DNA from: Portulaca oleracea | Lineage: Eukaryota > Streptophyta > Magnoliopsida > Caryophyllales > Portulacaceae | Assembly (NCBI GenBank): GCA_029582165.1 | Contig: CM055875.1 | Location: 12,067,968-12,131,967, forward strand | DNA: 64,000 nucleotides | Direction: 5' to 3' | Shown here: one piece after another, positions 20,302 to 29,609 of the stretch | How the letters are laid out: the number at the start of each line of letters is the position of its first letter | Numbering within the stretch: the first letter of the stretch is position 1 | Made by a program: the position numbers and the translations under genes | Notes under the pieces: model-generated | Told to the model about the DNA's origin: nothing | The model's database searches: none | What the model saw: the letters and a program-made list of their open reading frames with translations, nothing else

Positions 20302-22394
20302 TGTTCGGTCTCGTTTCGAGCCGAATTAATATCTTTTATAAGGAGTTTTGCTTGTCTTTAATAATTAATTCAGGAATCTTATTATGTTTTTAGGTACTTG
20401 GCAATATTATGAGATTTTATATAATTTTATTATTTTTTGTTATCATTTTTGTTAATTATAAATTAAAATAATAAAACAAATAAAATTAGAAAATAAAATA
20501 AATAAATAAATAAAACCTAAAACTCTAACCCAAACCTAAACAAAACCCTAGCCCAACTCTCTCTTCCTCGGCCCACAAATCAACCCAGCCCAACCAACTA
20601 CCCAAAACCCGTCACCTGTCACCCTAACCCGTGACCCGACCCGTTTCCCGACTGAAACCCTAATACTAACCTTCCCCCCCTTTTCCCTCTTTCCCGTCTC
20701 ATTTCTCATTCCCCCTTTCTCTCTCTTCCTCACTCTTTCTCTCTCAATCCCTCGGATTCTCTTTCTCTTTTTCCCTTTCTTCTTCTTCCCGTTCCTCTTT
20801 CTCCTTTCTCCCCGTCCCTTTCTTCTTTTCCCTTTCTCCTTATCTGCTTCCCTTTTTCCCCCTTTTCTTCTTTCTTCTTTCTTCTTCTTCTTCCCCGTCT
20901 CAATCTCTCTGTTCTTCTTTCTCTTTTCAGCCAACTTGCGCCGATTTCCTCAATCTACCATCATCATTCATTCTTCCTTTCTTTTTCTTTCTTCCGAATT
21001 CTCGCAATCAAACCAAGTTGCGCCGAAATTTCGACATCTAGTTGCTCTATAATCATTCATCATCTCTTTTCATTCTTTTTCTTATTTTCTCATTTAATCT
21101 TTTGAGTTTCCACTAATTATTCATCCAATTTGCAGATTCGGTGGGGGAATACCAAAGAGAGGCTCGAGTTCAAGTATAAAAGAGGAAGGGGAAGGCGAAG
21201 GCTAGGAGGCATCGATCCGAAGATCAGTTTTTGGGGGGTGACAACCCAGGAATTGTGAATCGGAAATCTAGGTTCTGCTTTAGGTCTAATTTAGTTTTAC
21301 AGTTTTAATTTCCAGAATTTATTTTGAATATTTGAAGTCTTCGAATTTTGGTTTGAATGTATTCGATTTGGTGTTTAATTTCTGAGAGTTGTTTTGCAAA
21401 AATTGTTCTGAGTTTGTTCGAATTTCTGGCTTAATTTATGTTGATGAGTGAAGTTCTGTATTTGAATCGAATTTGCGTTTAGTATTGATGCAATATTCAA
21501 ATCGTTAGTGAATTATTCTAGGTTGAATTCATAAGTTGAAGGTTTAATTTCTTCCTCTGTTTCTGCTCTTCGCTCTCTCTCTGTCGTCCCTCTTTCTTCT
21601 TTAATTTGTTCAGTAATTAGCATTTAGGCTGAAGAAGGTTTAATTTTCTTTTGTTATTTTATCTTGTTAAATTTGTTAGGTTTTAGTATTGGTAAGAAGA
21701 TTAGGATTAAAGTTAGGCCTTAAGATTCTGCTTCTGTTTTGATGAGTCTAGTTTTAGGGTTGGTTTGTTTAAGTTTATTAGAATAATTCTGTTAAGATCA
21801 ATTCAGGTTTAAGTAGGTCAGTTTTAATTTTATGATGAATATACTAAGTCAGTTTAATATTGAGTTTAATTAAGGTTTCTTTAGTCTTAAATTTTGTTTA
21901 AGTTAAAGTTTTCCTAAAAGTTTTTATCAGTGTAAATCACAAAAATTCCAAACACAATCCACATTTTAGTGAAGAGGATGATTAAGGGTTCACAAATTCT
22001 TCTTAATGGTGAGGATTTGGGGATCCTTAGTAATCCAAATCACAATTTTCTTGTTGATCGATTCAAGTAAAGTTTAGTTCTTCAAAGGTATAATTTCTTG
22101 TTCCCTGATTTCATTGTTAGAATTTAGTTTTACTGCTTCCTTATTTCTTGCTTTTAAACTGCTCTCTTCGTTTAGTTTTATTTCCAATTCATCTCTTATT
22201 TCAATACTTTCTTTAGCTTTTATTGTTCTTAATTTATATTAGTTTAGTTATTTAAATTATTTATCGCTTTCTGCATTTGAAAAACCCCTTTCACAAACCA
22301 ATTATCTAATAACCTAACACACCATCCCTGCGGATACGACAACCCTTAGGAATAACTCATTCCTAAAAACACCCCTAAAACTCCAAAGCGACCA
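20302..22394 (+). repeat. Athila 3' LTR
   Basis: 2093 bp, nearly identical to 10386-12477; ends AAAGCGACCA followed by AGCAC. Confidence 0.95.
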
Positions 22395-22477
22395 AGCACC
22401 GACAGCATCCATCTTCGAGTCAGGCATCAAGCATATAGCATCTCAGGCTACTTTGACCTTCGTCCTATTCGGACTCG

Positions 22478-22490
22478 ATCAAAGTGGGGG
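22478..22490 (+). promoter_or_regulatory. Tat polypurine tract
   Basis: ATCAAAGTGGGGG a few bases before the Tat 3' LTR. The preceding 80 bp (22400-22477) are Tat 3' UTR continuing from 10380 across the Athila insertion. Confidence 0.75.
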
Positions 22491-22635
22491 CTCTCTATAG
22501 ACACCGGGATTTGCACTGACGTAATCCCGACTCATCAAGATCAGTAAGTCATTTAGGCCAAACACCAAGTGGGTCATTAGGTCCATAGGGTCAACAACGT
22601 GGGCCCAAGAAAGCGAAGCAGCCCACCTACGCCTA

Positions 22636-22657
22636 ATAAAACCCGCCCGGGTTTTAT
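22636..22657. repeat. Palindrome P4
   Basis: ATAAAACCC/GGGTTTTAT stem, GCCC loop. Confidence 0.92.
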
Positions 22658-22717
22658 ATTTCGAAAGTAGCCCATAATGAGGACCAGGCCCAAGGCGCGC
22701 CCCGACCCAGAGACAAC

Positions 22718-22735
22718 AAAACCCGCCTGGGTTTT
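22718..22735. repeat. Palindrome P5
   Basis: AAAACCCGCCTGGGTTTT, perfect 7-bp stem, GCCT loop. Confidence 0.92.
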
Positions 22736-22797
22736 ATGCTCAGCAAGACGTATCGTTTTGAAGCGACCACGTCAGCGATCCGTGTGAGGGAGAAAAT

Positions 22798-22815
22798 AAA
22801 ACCCGCCTGGGTTTT
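22798..22815. repeat. Palindrome P6
   Basis: AAAACCCGCCTGGGTTTT, identical to P5 over 18 bp. Confidence 0.92.
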
Positions 22816-22892
22816 CATATCTCTGGCACCAAAATTCTCATGCAGAAATCCCTTGATAATAGCCACGTGCATTGACCTCACCTTGACCCCAT

Positions 22893-22910
22893 AAGACCCG
22901 CCTGGGTTTT
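22893..22910. repeat. Palindrome P7 (one mismatch)
   Basis: AAGACCCGCCTGGGTTTT. Confidence 0.88.
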
Positions 22911-23866
22911 GATCTTGCATGGCATGATCTTAGGGAAGTGCTCCCTCCATTTTCCCTTTTAAACACTCACTCCCTCACCTAAAAATACTTCCTCCATTTC
23001 ACCCTCATAGGATGATCTCCATTACTCTACCCAAATTATCAACGACAACCATTATTATCATCTAAGTTCTCTCAAAAGTCCATCAACTACCACCATTATT
23101 ATCATCTAAATTCTCTCAAAACTATTATCAACTATCATCACCATTATACCTAAACTCTCTCAAAATTCCATCTCTAATACTCCCATAATCATCCTCATTA
23201 CCACATCACCACACTCTTATATTATCCTCTTATATCATTTCAATACTCTTTCTTCCATCCAAGTACCAAGATCAAGGCTAAACCAAAGGGGTTCGATCTT
23301 CGCATCCAAACATCCAACATCAAACGAGGTTCACTTTCATTATTATCATTCTTGTTATTTTAATCATGTAATCTACATTTTATGTCCTTGACTTGTACAT
23401 ATTTTGTAAAGTAACACCGCATTTTATATTGCATGTTGAGAATATAATGTTATGAAATTAATTAAACTTCTTCCCGCTCTCTTTCATTTCAAGTTTCGAT
23501 TTTAGTAGAGTCTGTTTTTCAAACAGGCGGATTCGAGAGTTCTTATGATTCTCGAACCCGTAACCTTACCCCTGAATCTAGAAATGGGGTTCGTAGACCG
23601 GAGTCACTTTTTATTATTTCTACGGTTTGTTGATTTCCTTAAATCGGTTGGTGACTCTTTACCATTTTATAAACCCGTTTAGTTATTTAAAATATTTGTT
23701 TTTGCATAAAAATAATTTAAAAAATGATTTAATTCATGTCCATCATTAATTCAAGACTCTAGGCCCGAGAGAAATGGACTAGAAATTGATAAAACCCCCG
23801 CGAATTTTATCAATTTCAATCCATATCTCTGGGCCAGGGAGGCAAGAGGCTCAGCCCAGGATTCAT

Positions 23867-23886
23867 TAAAACCCAGGCGGGTTTTA
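23867..23886. repeat. Palindrome P8, loop in opposite orientation
   Basis: TAAAACCC/GGGTTTTA stem with AGGC loop, the complement of GCCT. Confidence 0.92.
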
Positions 23887-24155
23887 GTGGATTCTGGTGG
23901 CCCGTTTGTTCCTCTTTGGGCCTGAATTTGGTGCTTGGGCTAGGATTAAATTATTATTAAAATATTTTGTGCAATTTCGATTAATTTAAATAATAAAAAA
24001 ACAGATTTGTAAATAAATAAAGTTTCATTACCCCGAAAACGAATTTCATAAAATAAAAATATCCTTATTTAAGGATTAAGCAACCTTAGTCGGCTCCCGA
24101 TCTTTTAAGTAACGCATCACGGAGAAAAGGATTCACCTTTTCCCGGGGTCCTACA

Positions 24156-24453
24156 GGTATTGGCTTCCATTTCTTCATATGTTTGATCTCCTCCCATTAA
24201 ACTCTTCTTGTTTCTATGCTTTGTGCCCCGTAAACTAGACACACAATACACATAATATTCTCCTTACTCAATTTTCCTTCAATGCTTATCCATCCCTGCC
24301 CCTTAGATACTTTGGTGCAGTGGAACTCCTCCTTAACCTACCACATCTGAAATTCAATATCCTGGTCTGCCCAAACTTGTCAAACACTCCATTAGTTGAA
24401 CTTCCTGTGCTTCGTCTCTACCAAACCCATAATATGGAGTTCTTCTTTATTGA
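24156..24453 (-). pseudogene. LINE ORF2 endonuclease, part 2
   Basis: On the minus strand, directly after the solo LTR, the frame reads KEELHIMGLVETK, the conserved E-T-K block of the APE-type endonuclease. The remainder degenerates and is cut off at the Tat LTR end (24155). Confidence 0.65.
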
Positions 24454-25612
24454 TGTTCGGTTGTGGTATTTGGGTTTAAAAAGTAAGTGTTGTCGTATCC
24501 GCAGGGATGGTGTGTCAGGTATAGAAATTGGTTTGGTGAGGTTCAAATTCGAAAGCTGTAAATAATGAATTAAAACAAGAACTAACGTAAACATGAAGGA
24601 AATTAAAACTGCAAAGAAACTTCATAATTAAGAGCGTAACTAAAAGCAATGAATAAAGTACTAAAACTTCTAATCTAATCTAGCATGGACTAGAACTCGA
24701 AATGAAAAGAGAATTCATATTCAAGAAAGTAAATAATTGCAAGAACATAAAAATTGAATTGAATACTGAATTTAAGACAGAAAACATTAACCTGAATTTC
24801 TTCACTTCGTTCTTGAACTCAAATCACGAACTTCCTCCCAAACAAAATAAAAAAGGTGTGCATTGGATTACCAAAACTGCCCGAATCCTCCTATCACGAG
24901 AATTCGAGGAACCGTAATCCTCCTTTTCACTAAAAAGTGGAATTTGTGTAGAAACTAATACTAACAAAATTGCAGTCGCAAGAAATTAAAAACTAAACTT
25001 GAACTGAATTAAACTTTAAAGAGTATGAATTACAATTGAATAACTAGCGAGAAAACTGTAAAGAAAACCTAAACATTGATATAATATTTGAGAAAACTAA
25101 GAAAAACTAAAGATAAAAACTAAACTAAAAACGATTAAAAAAAATTAAGATGTCTACCTCGTGCACAAGGAGGCCTTTTATATTGAAGGATACAAGACAA
25201 GAATTCAAGAAACAAGCAACCCTATGCGTAACTAACGGCGCATCAAGACTCTCAGACACTGGCAATAGGTGAGGTGACACTAAGAGCGATTGTTCTTTAT
25301 GTCTTTGATTTTCAAACTTAAACGCTAGGAGTGGGGATCCGGGGCGCAGGGCAGCGCCGCCAGTGGGAGAGTTTCTTCGATTCGCCGGTGCTACCAGGTA
25401 GGTACGCGCTCCCAGCCTTATCACCGGTCAAGGCGTCCTTGAGCTGGGTCGTGGCTTTGAGATGCTTTTCACCTTTCTTCTTGTCTTTTCTTGATTTTCT
25501 GCGGCTTTTCTTTAAATTATACAAAATACACCAATATCCCAACCAAGTGAAGGAATTATAGGCAAAAATACTCAATTAACGGTATCAATTCGTCACGAAA
25601 TGAGAACGAACA
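24454..25612 (-). repeat. Solo LTR, Athila-related, minus strand
   Basis: 1159 bp, TGTTCGG... to ...CGAACA, with a perfect 5-bp duplication ATTGA at 24449-24453 and 25613-25617. Internally it matches the reverse complement of the Athila LTR (for example GTTGTCGTATCCGCAGGGAT near 24491-24510) but is well diverged. No internal region remains, so it arose by LTR-LTR recombination. Confidence 0.9.
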
Positions 25613-25687
25613 ATTGAAGATACTTTTGATAGCTTTCTTTTTCTCTCCCGATCCCAGCTCCCGTACATCCCACGAAGTTATCCTCAG
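25613..25687 (-). pseudogene. LINE ORF2 start (endonuclease), part 1
   Basis: Minus-strand text GAGIGREKKKAIKSIF resembles the first block of L1 endonucleases. It stops at the solo LTR target duplication. Confidence 0.6.
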
Positions 25688-27477
25688 TTATTCTGTATTT
25701 TGAATTGTTCTTTTGCCCGTTTTCTTCCTCCTTTTAAATTGATCACCTTTGGACAACTTCACCCTCAAATATTGCTTAGCCTGTTTACTTCTTTTAGCTT
25801 TCATGAAACCTGAACCTCGACCAAAACTAATAGTCTTCTTTGTAATTATTTGGCGAGTGTGCTCAATAGAGTCACAATGGTTGTTCTCCGAGCAAGATGA
25901 TCCTTCAGAATCCGACTCCTCACTGGTTGGGTTGCTATTCTTCTCCACACTTTGATGATTCCCCTGAAAATTCCCGCCACTATTCTCCTGTCTAATTAAT
26001 GTTTAGTCATTCTGGAAGTGGTTGTTTGCAGGTCTTTGATCTCTTAAAGACTCCTCGTTTTCCATCTAGGCAAGTTGGACATTTCCTTCTAATAATAATT
26101 AGTCATTGAGAACAGGAGTAGCTGCTACTGGCTTCTCAAGTTGTTGTTGCTCATTAAATTGAGGCTATACATTCTCATTTGAAAGTGCACCATCATTCCC
26201 AAAATGATTTTGTTGTGACATTTGAAATTCCCCTCTTGATTCCCAAAGCTGAAAAAAAATTTAGTTTTAACTGCTATGTTTGTTCATCTAGCCTTTTCAA
26301 TTCTTCCATGTAGCTATTTTGGGACAGCTGATGAATATTTTCATTGGGACTGCATCCACTGCTTTACGGTATCCCAGATGACTCATCCCCTCCTGAGTTG
26401 CTCCCGTTGTTCTGATTCCCAGAGGTTGCCAAGGCTTCCATCGAAGTTTCTTGTACCATAACCACATCAGTCGTTGTATTATTTGGATCTTGAAGAAACA
26501 AATTTGCTTGTGACTCAGATTCATCTCGTGGATTAAAATAGCTCCCATGATCTGTATTCACCAGATCCCTTGATTGGCTGAGATTTGACCCAATTTCCCT
26601 AACGTACACTATGAATGAGCAATCTTGAATGTCTAGTAGTAAATCTCCTTCAACTCTCTTCATGACATTAGTCATCAACAATGCTTGTGACACTTCAAGC
26701 ATCTCAGCTAAATTGACCAATTTAATTAATATGCCCCAAGGCGTTAAACACCGTTCAAAAATTTTCCAACTCCAACCATTGGGGGAGGGAGGTTCTAATG
26801 ATGTCGACCCACATTCTCCTCGAATCACTTGTTTCATACACTGTCCATTTTCGCATGTCAGAGGGCCATTGCATCAGTTCCTTTGGATCCCTCAGGGCTT
26901 TTTCCATTTGGTGGGATGTATGGAATGTGACAATTGTTTTTAGCCAATTCAAAGCTGTTATCATGGTAACATGGCCAAGATTCTGTTTGAGGATGGCTGA
27001 GATAGTGGCTAGCTCAGTTGGTCTTTGTTAGTACAGACCTAGCTCCTAGCAAGCCATTATACTTTTTCCTCATTTGCTTCTCCCTTCAACCTCACAATAC
27101 TGCTCATTCCTTCGTCTTCCCCTTTCTGCTCTTTATCTGAACTCCTTTTCTCCTTTTAGACCCATTCCTTCCTTATTCTCCTTATCATATCCCTTTTACC
27201 CCTTGCCTTGTTCACAATAATCATGCGCCCCCTTATCATCTTTTGATTCATTAGTTGGATGCACCTATCACCACTTCCCTCCTCCATACATGAACAAACC
27301 CAAATTTAGCTTTGTGCCCAGACCTCCAAGGGATATAAGTGTCCCTACTCGTATGATCTTCTCAAATATGCCATTCAGACCATACTTATCTGAATTCCTA
27401 GGCAAATTCCCAACGAAAATGGCATAACCAAATCTCCTTATGTTCCTTCTCTCCTCCCCCCTATCTCCCTCTCTCAC
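25688..27477 (-). pseudogene. LINE ORF1 (RRM-type RNA-binding protein), broken
   Basis: The minus-strand frame from 27477 gives a basic N-terminus and YAIFVGNLPRNSDKYGLNGIF, an RRM RNP-2-like segment typical of plant L1 ORF1. Further on, MRKWTVYETSDSRRMW, WKIFERCLTPWGIL and ILDIQDC-like text with FIVYVREIGSN match the mid region of the same proteins. The C-terminal part (25948-25688) is Ser/Glu-rich then Lys/Arg-rich. The pieces are in different frames with gaps. The protein would coat LINE RNA. Confidence 0.72.
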
Positions 27478-27499
27478 TCTCTCTCAAACCCATAAGTTT

Positions 27500-28250
27500 A
27501 GTTTTATCATAAGCTAAAACTATAAACCTAGCTAGTGTCTCATATTTTAAACCCTTTGGTTGTTTGTAAATGTTTTATTCACAACAATGGCAACAATAAC
27601 TAGGGAAAATTTGATGCTAGAAATGACGAAGGAATTTTCGTTGGATACTCATCTCATAGTAAAACATATAGAGTCTTTAAAAAAAAGACCAAAATAATAG
27701 AAGAAAGCATACATGTTGTTTTTATGAGTCCAATGATGGCACGCTTAGCACCACTTCTTTTGAAGAACTCACATTAAATAAATACAATAATGATAAGGAA
27801 GAAAGTTTAAATAATGTGCCCCATATAAGAGAGACCTCTTATGAAATAACTCAACCACAAGAAGAAAATATTACTCATGAAATTGAACAACCCATACATG
27901 AAGAAAATATATCTCATGAAAATAGTGATGAACAAGTGTCTCAAGAAAATGAAAAAGGTTTTAAATTTAAATCTTATCATCCTAAGGATAACCTTTTAAC
28001 TTATATTTCCATGGGAATAAGAACCCGTTCATCTTTACGTAACTTTTGTGCATTCTCCTCATTTGTTTCTCATATAGAACTTAAGAATCATCTACATGCA
28101 CTAAGTGATCCAAATTGGATTATAGCTATGCAAGGACTAAGTCAATTTGAAAAAATCAAGTGTGGATTTAAACTCCCCGACCTCAAAATCATCCCATTAT
28201 TGGTACTAAATGGGTTTTTAGAAATAAATTGGATGAAAACGGAAACGTAG
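27500..28250 (+). pseudogene. Copia integrase C-terminus and linker
   Basis: From about 27600 the frame reads GKFDARNDEGIFVGYSSHSKTYRVF, the GKFD...GYS block at the end of copia integrase core, after a stop. IIEESIHVVF follows. A Glu/His/Asn-rich linker (27816-28010) leads to DPNWIIAMQ-type sequence before RT. Frameshifts occur near 27725 and 28180. The catalytic integrase core itself is missing, so truncation is at the LINE junction. Confidence 0.75.
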
Positions 28251-28918
28251 TAAGAAATAAAGCAAGATTAGTTGCTAAAGGATACAACCAAGAGGAGGGT
28301 ATTGATTTTGATGAAACTTTTGCTCCGGTTGCTAGATTAGAAGTTATTCGTATCCTCCTTGCCTTTGCCGCTTATATGAATATTAAACTTTATCAAATGG
28401 ATGTTAAATGTACCTTTTTAAATGGATATTTACAAGAAGATGTATATGTAAAACAACCCCCCGGTTTTGAAGATATTAACTTTCCTAATTATGTGTATAA
28501 ATTGCAAAAAATGCTTTATGGATTAAAACAAGCTCCAAGAGCTTGGTATGAATGTTTAACTACATTTTTATTGGAAAATGGCTTTCAAAGAAGACAAATA
28601 GATAAAACCTTGTTCACTAAGACTAAAGGAAATGACTTTATAATATTACAAATTTATGTTGATGACATATTATTTGGTGCCACTAAGAATACTCTTTGTG
28701 AAGAATTTGCCTCCCTTATGAGTAAAGAATTTGAGATGACTATAATGGGAGAACTTACATTCTTTCTTGGTCACCAAATTAAACAATGTAAAGACGGAAT
28801 CTTTATTAGACAAGGTAAGTATGTATCTGAGGTATTAAAGAAATATAAATTGGATCCAGTAAAACATGCCAAGACACCTATGGTCACAAATGAAAAATTA
28901 GATCTCGATAATGAGTGA
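28229..28918 (+). pseudogene. Copia reverse transcriptase
   Basis: Open for 229 codons. [28 protein letters not shown] opens the domain, motif A is [13 protein letters not shown], then [11 protein letters not shown], and motif C is [11 protein letters not shown]. Both catalytic Asp sites are present. Ends with [12 protein letters not shown] before a TGA and frameshift. The RT itself looks intact, but the flanking integrase and RNase H are not in frame. Confidence 0.88.
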
Positions 28919-29609
28919 AGGAATGTTGATGAATTTATATCGAGGCATGATAGGCTCCTCGCTTTATCTTACCGCAAGTCGTTTCGACATCATGTTTAGT
29001 GTTTGTCTATATGCTAGATTTCAAACTTGTCCCAAAGAATCCCACCTTATATGCGTAAAAAGCATCCTTCACTACCTTGTCGGTATGAAAAAACTTGGTC
29101 TTTGGTATCCCCGAGGAGGAAATTTTGCTTTAGTTGGATACACTGACGAGGATTATGTAGGATATAAGGTAGACAAGAAAACTACATAAGGGGCGTGTCA
29201 ATTTCTTGGGCAATGCCTAATCTCATTACACTCGAAAAAGCAAAATTTTGTAGCTCTATCCACCGTGGAAGCCGGATACATCGTTGCCGGCGTATGTTGG
29301 GCACAACTTTTGTTGATAAAACGACAACTTCGAGACTTGGGTATGAAGTTCAACAATGTCCCCATTAAGTGTGACAATAAGAGTGCAATTGACATAACCA
29401 AGAACCCAGTTCAACACTATCGAACTAAACATATCGAGGTACGTCATCATTTCATTCGGGACCATGTTGAAAAAGGTAATGTCAATCATGAATTTGTTCC
29501 AACAGATTTTTATTTGGCGGACATTTTTACTAAACCTATTAGTGAAGATCGATTTAATTTCATTCGCCAAGAACTTGGCATGATAAATATAAGTTCTCCT
29601 CTTAAGTAA
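28919..29609 (+). pseudogene. Copia RNase H
   Basis: LYRGMIGSSLYLTASRFDIMFSV connects RT to RNase H. VGYTDEDYVG, STVEAGYI and IKCDNKSAIDI carry the D-E-D residues. A TAA near 29187-29189 interrupts it. The C-terminal LADIFTKP block and the end at 29609 are typical. Confidence 0.85.

Larger units (their letters stand above)
10386..22394 (+). mobile_element. Athila-lineage Ty3/gypsy retrotransposon, complete but inactive
   Basis: 12,009 bp with LTRs of 2092 and 2093 bp and a perfect 5-bp target duplication AGCAC (10381-10385 and 22395-22399). The primer site is the Asp-tRNA type used by Athila elements. It carries gag, DLGAS protease, RT, RNase H and integrase, then a 2.1-kb non-coding 3' region before the 3' LTR. 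By eye the LTRs differ at roughly 28 positions (about 1.3-1.4%), so insertion is recent relative to the host Tat element. Coding lesions are few (two frame-terminating stops in pol, several frameshifts), yet enough to make it non-autonomous. Confidence 0.95.
1..24155 (+). mobile_element. Tat-lineage Ty3/gypsy retrotransposon, 5' end outside window, with nested insertions
   Basis: The order gag/protease, RT, RNase H, second RNase H, integrase, antisense frames, tandem repeats, polypurine tract, long LTR is the Tat (Ogre/Retand-type) plan. The coding part ends at 5913. The 3' LTR is 22496-24155. The two parts belong to one element: the Athila copy at 10386-22394 is flanked on both sides by AGCAC, and the same short palindrome occurs in the antisense region near 7 kb and in the LTR near 23 kb. 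Insertions inside it are an hAT-like MITE, a Cassandra TRIM and the Athila element. Many stops and frameshifts mark it as old. Its right end lies inside a minus-strand LINE ORF2. The 5' LTR is not in the window, so its target duplication and LTR age cannot be read. Confidence 0.85.
22496..24155 (+). repeat. Tat 3' LTR with a cluster of palindromes
   Basis: 1660 bp, TATAGACACC (decayed TGTAGACACC) to GGGGTCCTACA; the TGTAG/CTACA ends are inverted repeats as LTR ends should be. The start is inferred from these ends and the polypurine tract. Palindromes of the AAAACCC-N4-GGGTTTT type lie at 22636-22657, 22718-22735, 22798-22815, 22893-22910 and, with the loop reversed, 23867-23886; a degenerate one is at 23788-23811. 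A TATA-like TTTTAAACAC is near 22966. Confidence 0.8.
24156..27490 (-). mobile_element. L1-type LINE, minus strand, cut by Tat and by a solo LTR
   Basis: On the minus strand an RRM-type ORF1 (from 27477) is followed by the start of ORF2 (endonuclease). ORF2 ends abruptly at 24156 where the Tat LTR abuts. A solo LTR (24454-25612) sits inside the endonuclease start. The 5' end near 27490 abuts copia integrase sequence. The element is old, with several frame breaks. Confidence 0.78.

Noticed and set aside
6935..23886. AAAACCC-GGGTTTT palindromes as intrinsic terminators
   Set aside because: Some have T-rich 3' sides, but bacterial-type termination has no place in plant nuclear DNA and they lie in LTR and promoter-like positions.
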